Positions 59,396 to 64,000 of a DNA stretch of 64,000 nt are shown here, piece after piece. A program made the translations under genes and the position numbers. The notes beneath the pieces were generated by a model. It made no database searches and was not told the DNA's origin. It saw nothing but the letters and a program-made list of their open reading frames with translations. Source of the stretch: Polynucleobacter sp. Adler-ghost (GTDB lineage Bacteria; Pseudomonadota; Gammaproteobacteria; Burkholderiales; Burkholderiaceae); the NCBI RefSeq assembly GCF_018688495.1, contig NZ_CP061320.1, forward strand, positions 1,894,586 to 1,958,585, in the 5' to 3' direction. Positions within the stretch are counted from its first letter, which is position 1. Every line of letters begins with the position of its first letter.

Positions 59396-60007
59396 TTACT
59401 TCAGAAGTTCCTTCAAGTCTTGCGCCAAGGTCTCAGCACCTTGCGCATGCTTGATATATAGACGTAAACGCCCTTCCGGATCAAAGGCATAACTTCCTGC
59501 CATATGATCCATGGTGTATGACCCAGAACTTGTGCCAGGCACCTTCTGGTAGTAAACCTTAAAGTCCTTAGTCACTTTTTCTAAAGCTGCTTCATCAGCC
59601 GGCCGCAAGCCCAAGAAGCGCGAATCAAATGCCGGTACATATTGTTTTAAGATGGCCGCAGTGTCTCTTTCTGGATCCACAGTTACAAACAGAACTTGCA
59701 CCTTATCTGCCTGAGGCCCCAATAAAGTCATCACCTGTTGCATCTCAGTGAGCGTCGTAGGGCAAACATCAGGACACTGCGTATAACCAAAGAACATTAA
59801 AACAGCCTTGCCTTTAAAGTCAGCAAGCGTTCTCACCCTTCCGTCAGGGTCGAGCAAACTGAAGTCAGTACCAAAGGCCTTACTCCCCGTAATATCGACG
59901 TTCTTAAAGCTTTGCTGAGGACTGCAAGCTAGCAGAGATACACCGATCAGCGACAACATCAATAGGCGTGCAATAGAAAAGTAAATTTTTTGTAATTGCA
60001 TCTGCAT
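59396..60007 (-). CDS. SCO1/SenC-family copper chaperone lipoprotein
   Basis: A 203-residue protein delivering copper to the CuA site of cytochrome oxidase. The lipobox is LLAC in GVSLLACSPQQ. The thioredoxin fold carries the copper ligands CPDVC in GYTQCPDVCPTTLTEM and the distal His in TMDHMAGSYAF. The C-terminus is LAQDLKELLK. I start at ATG 60007, one base after the ctaB stop. It is last in the minus-strand oxidase-assembly run and converges on rpoH. Confidence 0.94.
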   Translation of the reverse strand: MQMQLQKIYFSIARLLMLSLIGVSLLACSPQQSFKNVDITGSKAFGTDFSLLDPDGRVRTLADFKGKAVLMFFGYTQCPDVCPTTLTEMQQVMTLLGPQADKVQVLFVTVDPERDTAAILKQYVPAFDSRFLGLRPADEAALEKVTKDFKVYYQKVPGTSSGSYTMDHMAGSYAFDPEGRLRLYIKHAQGAETLAQDLKELLK

Positions 60008-60008
60008 C

Positions 60009-60902
60009 TCAAACAAAATAATGATCAATTAATAGCGCTGCAAAAAGTAAAGATAAATACGTAATTGAAAAACGGAAGGTCTTCTTCGCTAGCGCGTCGC
60101 TGTAAGACACAAACAAGGCAATGACATATGCCAGAAATATCAAGCCCAAAATGATTGCTGAAATCAAATAGAGCAGGCCACTCATGCCATAAATATATGG
60201 CAGTAAAGTAGCTGCAATCAAAATCAATGTGTATAGCAAAATATTGAGCAAAGTAAAACGCTCTCCGTGTGTCACTGGCAGCATTGGTAAACCACTTTGC
60301 ACATAATCATCGCGACGATATAGAGCAAGAGCCCAAAAGTGCGGGGGAGTCCAAACGAAAATGATCAATACCAAGAGCCAAGCTTCTGCTGACACAGTAT
60401 TGGTAACTGCCGCCCAACCTAAGGCAGGCGGCATAGCACCCGAGAGACCGCCAATGACAATATTTTGTGGTGTAGCAGGCTTGAGCAACCAGGTATAAAT
60501 CACCGCGTAACCAACAAAAGTGGCCACAGTAAGCCACATGGTTAATGGATTACAGAAGATCCACAAGATGACCATTCCCAAACCACCAAGAATAATTGAG
60601 AAAACGGTAATATGAAAAGGCGTCACTTCACCAGTTGCGGACGGCCTCCAAGCAGTTCTCTTCATCTTGGCATCGACGGCTTGCTCGATTAAACAATTCA
60701 TTGCAAAAGCGGCTCCTGCCAACAACCAAATCCCAACAATGCCGCCAATCAGAACTGAATAAGGCACCATGCCCGGGGTAGCCAAGAACATACCAATAAC
60801 TGCACAGAATACTGCCAACTGCGTGACGCGGGGCTTGGTGAGAACCCAATATTGACGCCAACGTGGCATCGCTACAGGATTGGGGGAAGTTGGACTACTC
60901 AT
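60009..60902 (-). CDS. ctaB: Protoheme IX farnesyltransferase (heme O synthase)
   Basis: A UbiA-type prenyltransferase of 297 residues with about nine membrane helices that farnesylates heme B to heme O. The polyprenyl-binding motif is [15 protein letters not shown] (N-x3-D-x3-D type), and the second aspartate-rich loop is [15 protein letters not shown]. The start [14 protein letters not shown] is typical. Its start overlaps the ctaA stop by four bases, so heme O and heme A synthases are coupled. Confidence 0.96.
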   Translation of the reverse strand: MSSPTSPNPVAMPRWRQYWVLTKPRVTQLAVFCAVIGMFLATPGMVPYSVLIGGIVGIWLLAGAAFAMNCLIEQAVDAKMKRTAWRPSATGEVTPFHITVFSIILGGLGMVILWIFCNPLTMWLTVATFVGYAVIYTWLLKPATPQNIVIGGLSGAMPPALGWAAVTNTVSAEAWLLVLIIFVWTPPHFWALALYRRDDYVQSGLPMLPVTHGERFTLLNILLYTLILIAATLLPYIYGMSGLLYLISAIILGLIFLAYVIALFVSYSDALAKKTFRFSITYLSLLFAALLIDHYFV

Positions 60903-62029
60903 AATGATGTAGACATCTTAATGTGAATGGGGGCAGTCCAAGAGGACCATTGGGCTAAACGCACTAAACAGAACACCAATGCAGCAGAACCTGCGGTATG
61001 CATTAAGGCAGCGAGGAGAGGCCACTGAAAGACCACATTAGAAATACCAGTCAGAGCCTGAAGAATGAGTAAGCCTAACAATAGTTTAGCAATCCTACCC
61101 ATTCCTAATGATTTGGCATCACCTAGGCTGAGGGCACTCATTCCTAAAGCACCAAGAACTATCACAGCAACCATAGCAAAAACACGATGCGCCCAATGGA
61201 TGGTTTGCAAAGCGACAGGTGTAATAGATTCGCCTTGAGCATTCAAGCCTAAGCCACGCCACAGGGCAAATCCTTCTTGCCAAGCCGTTTCTGGCCAAAG
61301 ACGATCCATGCAAGTCGGAAAATCAGGGCAGGCTAGCACAGCGTAATTAGTGCTCACCCATGCACCTAAAAAGATTTGCATACATAAGATGATTGCTGCA
61401 AGTAACAGTAACTTCGCAGAGAGGGGCTTGCTCTGTAGGCGATCAGCTGAAGAAGATGTACCCATCCACTCTTGTTGTGCATAAGTCGTTAAACAGGCCA
61501 GCAAAACCAAAGCCAGCATCAAGTGAATCGTCACAATAATAGGCTGCAATTTCAGCGTCACTGTCCAGGCACCAAATGCGCCTTGGATGCATACCAAAAT
61601 CAGCAAACCTAGACTGCCCAATAATGGTTTCTTACCTAGACTGCGAAGCTTGCTCCAGGCAACTGCTACCTGAATCAAAATCAGTGCTCCAACTGTCATT
61701 GCTAAATAGCGATGAATCATTTCAATCCAAGCTTTGATGACAGTCACTGGGCCCGTAGGCATGTTAGCTTCAGCTTGCTGGATCTCACCAATCGCATGCC
61801 ATGGATTTGATGTGCCATAACAACCAGGCCAATCAGGGCATCCCAGACCAGAGTCTGTTAAACGAGTAAAAGCGCCAAACACAATCAAGTCAAAGGTCAT
61901 GAAAACCAAGACCCAATTTAGCTTTTGGAAAAAGTTATAAGCTGGCCTAGTCCAGAGATAGGTCAAAGGCAGGCCTGCAAAGACAATTGCGATTGCAGCC
62001 AACTCTGCGAGCAATAGCACGCTACTCAT
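60899..62029 (-). CDS. ctaA: Heme A synthase
   Basis: A COX15/CtaA membrane enzyme of 376 residues with eight helices, oxidising heme O to heme A. Heme-liganding His residues are in [18 protein letters not shown] [19 protein letters not shown] and [29 protein letters not shown] and [15 protein letters not shown] are the paired Cys-containing loops. It overlaps the next gene upstream and ctaB downstream by four bases each. Confidence 0.96.
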   Translation of the reverse strand: MSSVLLLAELAAIAIVFAGLPLTYLWTRPAYNFFQKLNWVLVFMTFDLIVFGAFTRLTDSGLGCPDWPGCYGTSNPWHAIGEIQQAEANMPTGPVTVIKAWIEMIHRYLAMTVGALILIQVAVAWSKLRSLGKKPLLGSLGLLILVCIQGAFGAWTVTLKLQPIIVTIHLMLALVLLACLTTYAQQEWMGTSSSADRLQSKPLSAKLLLLAAIILCMQIFLGAWVSTNYAVLACPDFPTCMDRLWPETAWQEGFALWRGLGLNAQGESITPVALQTIHWAHRVFAMVAVIVLGALGMSALSLGDAKSLGMGRIAKLLLGLLILQALTGISNVVFQWPLLAALMHTAGSAALVFCLVRLAQWSSWTAPIHIKMSTSL

Positions 62030-62685
62030 TGCAATTTTTCACCCTTACGATTGAGGCGCAAGAGCTTCTCAAGATCTTTTTTAATGCTGCCAAATTCTTT
62101 TGGTGAATTCGTCACCGGAAAAATCATCATTTTGGCTGGACTTGGATCAATCAGCTGAATCTTCTGACCAGCTCCATCACGATTAAGCCATGCATTAAAT
62201 TCTGCTCTTAATTTAGGATCTACTGGTAAATCTACAATCTGAAACCCCGCCGTCTTTTGATCGTATGCCAGTAATACTTCCGGATCTACTGCTTTGCCAT
62301 CAGTATTGACCCAAACGAGCTGAACTCGACTACTTTCACGACCAACAGCAATACGTAGTTGACGCATTAAAAATAGAGCCTCGAGACAAGATTCATTTTT
62401 AATGGTGCATTCCCCAGCTGGCCTTGCCACAAGCAAAGTCCACTTTCCATTGAAGGGAATATCAAACCATGCGGGATTCATATCTTGCACAGGCTGAACC
62501 AGGGCCCCAAAGTTAGTCTTTCCACCCTCTGGCTTAAAAACGTAGTACGCCAAATAGGAGGCGATTACTGGTGCCGCACAGGCAAGCAACAATAGCAGCA
62601 TCTGAATACGCCCACGTCGAGTTTGCGTGTTAATTGCAGACGCATCTGTTTGTGATGCTGGAATCAATAATTCTTTATCACTCAC
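62026..62685 (-). CDS. Membrane-anchored Sco/thioredoxin-like protein of the oxidase cluster
   Basis: A 219-residue protein with one N-terminal helix (MLLLLLACAAPVIASYLAYY) and a soluble domain. FNGKWTLLVARPAGEC, then an alpha/beta region with VQLVWVNTDG, resembles a Sco-like thioredoxin fold with two cysteines spaced C-x6-C instead of C-x3-C. Homologues between SURF1 and ctaA are often only called hypothetical. A role in oxidase assembly is inferred from position. It overlaps SURF1 and ctaA by four bases each. Confidence 0.75.
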   Translation of the reverse strand: MSDKELLIPASQTDASAINTQTRRGRIQMLLLLLACAAPVIASYLAYYVFKPEGGKTNFGALVQPVQDMNPAWFDIPFNGKWTLLVARPAGECTIKNESCLEALFLMRQLRIAVGRESSRVQLVWVNTDGKAVDPEVLLAYDQKTAGFQIVDLPVDPKLRAEFNAWLNRDGAGQKIQLIDPSPAKMMIFPVTNSPKEFGSIKKDLEKLLRLNRKGEKLQ

Positions 62686-63464
62686 CCTCTATCTCCATTC
62701 ACAGCAAGCTCTCGCCGATATTTCACGAGCCCATTAATGAGCCAAAATAAAAATCCAGTCAGTGCCAAAGCAAACCACTGGAATGCATAAGCATAATGGC
62801 GATCGACTCCGTTTGTCGGGGAGGGCCAATTTCTTAGTAAACCATCCTCTTTCGAAGAACTAGACTCTCGAACAATGAACGGAAGTTGCTTCCATTCATG
62901 GCTTTGAGCCTCAAGCCCCAAATCAAAGTTTTGCTCAATCCGAGGGCTTGTTTGCGTAGCATCCTTTTTTCCCAACTCATAAACCCTTCCGGGGTGAGGG
63001 AAAGCAACACCCTCAACAGTCACCACTTCACTGACCGTTTTAACTGGGGGTAAGTCAATACGATTTTCGTTGTTACGAGGAGCCCAACCTCGGTTCACCC
63101 AAAGTACAAGCTCTTGGCCATCTAATTTCAAAGGCATCATCACATAAAAGCCGGATTGTCCTGCAACGCCAGTAGCGCCCTCGGGAATGGGGCGAGGACG
63201 GTTATCCAGCCAAATTGCCGCATCTTGAATAAAACGTCCACGAGCTAGAATGCGGCGCTCTGTAGCCTGCTCTAGGGTCAAGCTAGCGGCATTAGCATTC
63301 AGAATGGGCATTTGCAGTCTGGCAATTAAAGATTCACCCAAGCGAATCTTTTGCTCTGCTCGGTTTAACTGCCAAATACCAGCACCGCAGCCAATTACAA
63401 TCACCACAAGGGCTGATAATGTAGCAACTTTACGACTAGTAATTAAGCTAGAAAAAATATTCAC
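62682..63464 (-). CDS. SURF1-family cytochrome oxidase assembly protein
   Basis: A 260-residue protein with one helix at each end (TLSALVVIVIGCGAGIWQL and YAYAFQWFALALTGFLFWLI), the SURF1 hairpin layout. The family motifs are GRFIQDAAIWLDNRP and LWVNRGWAPRNN. It helps insert heme A into subunit I. It is the first gene of the SURF1-Sco-like-ctaA-ctaB-sco run, divergent from the DUF2909 gene by only 14 bp. Confidence 0.94.
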   Translation of the reverse strand: MNIFSSLITSRKVATLSALVVIVIGCGAGIWQLNRAEQKIRLGESLIARLQMPILNANAASLTLEQATERRILARGRFIQDAAIWLDNRPRPIPEGATGVAGQSGFYVMMPLKLDGQELVLWVNRGWAPRNNENRIDLPPVKTVSEVVTVEGVAFPHPGRVYELGKKDATQTSPRIEQNFDLGLEAQSHEWKQLPFIVRESSSSKEDGLLRNWPSPTNGVDRHYAYAFQWFALALTGFLFWLINGLVKYRRELAVNGDRG

Positions 63465-63478
63465 AAAGGTACTTTGAG

Positions 63479-63691
63479 ATGAAATGGGTTATTCCGATTG
63501 CACTGCTAATCATTGTTGGAAGCTTAGGCTCAGCACTCTATTTCATGATGAAAGATAAGGGTCGGAGCTCCAGAATGGTTCAGTCGCTGATGTTACGTAT
63601 TGGACTGTCAATCGTACTCTTCTTGGGAATATTGATTGCCCACTACTTTGGGTATATCGAAGCTACCGGCGTTCGAGTAGGAACAAACTAA
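63479..63691 (+). CDS. DUF2909-family twin-transmembrane protein
   Basis: A 70-residue protein with two hydrophobic helices (VIPIALLIIVGSLGSALYFM and LSIVLFLGILIAHYFGYI) joined by a basic loop (KDKGRSSRMVQSLMLR). This twin-helix layout is typical of DUF2909, found between coxIII and SURF1 in betaproteobacteria. Its function is unknown; involvement in oxidase assembly is a positional guess. A strong terminator follows. Confidence 0.82.
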   Translation: MKWVIPIALLIIVGSLGSALYFMMKDKGRSSRMVQSLMLRIGLSIVLFLGILIAHYFGYIEATGVRVGTN

Positions 63692-63721
63692 GCGCCCGCA
63701 CCAAGACTCAGGACTGAAAAT

Positions 63722-63746
63722 AAATCGGGGCTTAACGCCCCGATTT
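63722..63746. terminator. Bidirectional terminator between DUF2909 and coxIII
   Basis: AAATCGGGGC and GCCCCGATTT form a perfect 10-bp stem with a TTAAC loop, flanked by T-rich runs on both strands. It can end the plus-strand DUF2909 transcript and the minus-strand oxidase subunit III transcript. Confidence 0.88.
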
Positions 63747-63754
63747 TTATTTCC

Positions 63755-64000
63755 CTACATCCAGTAAACAGCGATGTACAGACCAAGCCAAACTACGTCA
63801 ACAAAGTGCCAATACCAAGCAGCACCCTCAAACGCAAAATGATTTTCAGCGGTAAAGTCACCGCGCATCATGCGACGGAGAACAATCGCCAACATCAAGC
63901 CACCAAGGAATACGTGGAAGCCATGGAAACCAGTCAACATAAAGAAGGTTGAGCCATAAATGCCTGAAGTTAACTTCAAGTTCAAGGCATGGTATGCATG
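63755..64000 (-). CDS. ctaE: Cytochrome c oxidase subunit III, 3' end only (truncated by window edge)
   Basis: The last 81 codons of a COX3 protein; the gene runs beyond the window, and the frame is open to its edge ([16 protein letters not shown]). The segment [22 protein letters not shown] is diagnostic, as is the C-terminus [21 protein letters not shown]. It is a core subunit of the aa3-type oxidase whose assembly factors are encoded just to the left. Confidence 0.95.
   Translation of the reverse strand, partial: HAYHALNLKLTSGIYGSTFFMLTGFHGFHVFLGGLMLAIVLRRMMRGDFTAENHFAFEGAAWYWHFVDVVWLGLYIAVYWM

Overview
The window is chromosomal DNA from a betaproteobacterium of the order Burkholderiales. 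The moderate GC content (by eye mid-40s percent), tightly packed genes and gene order best fit a freshwater Polynucleobacter-like organism; this assignment is inference from gene order and protein character, not from a database search. No mobile element, phage, CRISPR array or rRNA operon was seen. Nearly everything is core metabolism and cell maintenance, so the interest lies in regulatory and evolutionary detail.

Layout. 1-7.4 kb (+): end of pepP, a UbiH-type hydroxylase, dusB-fis, purH, ruvC-ruvA-ruvB. 7.4-13 kb: HPP membrane protein, tyrS, anmK, erpA, argC, then rplM-rpsI (-). 13-14.2 kb: a probable small RNA or attenuated leader on the minus strand, an OsmC-family gene, and the RNase P RNA gene rnpB (-). 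14.2-29.7 kb: a long minus-strand run of pyrC, glycerate kinase, an Atm1-type ABC exporter, nudB, aspS, DUF502, ubiB, ubiJ, a Tim44-like protein, ubiE, DUF971 and a 1279-residue FAD/Fe-S oxidoreductase. 29.8-37.8 kb: ilvA, 5'-nucleotidase, queF (+), ssb, MFS (-), uvrA (+). 37.9-46.3 kb: CPA2 antiporter (-), then the LPS-export and nitrogen-PTS cluster kdsD-kdsC-lptC-lptA-lptB-(rpoN relic)-hpf-ptsN-hprK-rapZ (+). 46.2-54 kb: mutY-mutM (-), a TPR-LolB fusion, ispE, tRNA-Gln, prs, rplY, pth (+), ferredoxin and coaD (-). 54-59.4 kb: rsmD and two M16 proteases (-), ftsY and rpoH (+). 59.4-64 kb: the cytochrome oxidase assembly genes sco, ctaB, ctaA, a Sco-like protein and SURF1 (-), DUF2909 (+), and the 3' end of cytochrome oxidase subunit III (-).

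How the genes work together. Three systems dominate: ubiquinone biosynthesis (UbiH-like, UbiB, UbiJ, UbiE), Kdo/LPS transport (KdsD, KdsC, LptC, LptA, LptB) and aa3-type oxidase assembly (heme O/A synthesis, copper delivery, SURF1). DNA repair genes (ruvCAB, uvrA, ssb, mutY, mutM) are spread through the window.

Main finds. (1) A decayed rpoN (sigma-54) fragment between lptB and hpf, read from a 192-bp gap that would otherwise look empty. (2) A TPR protein fused in frame to a LolB-like domain, with no lipobox visible. (3) A perfect CIRCE operator overlapping the -35 region of rpoH. (4) A promoter-hairpin-terminator unit upstream of rplM carrying two anti-Shine-Dalgarno-like boxes. (5) An rsmD gene whose conserved N-terminus can be translated only from a non-canonical ATA codon behind a strong Shine-Dalgarno. 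(6) A MutY with unusual Fe-S cysteine spacing.
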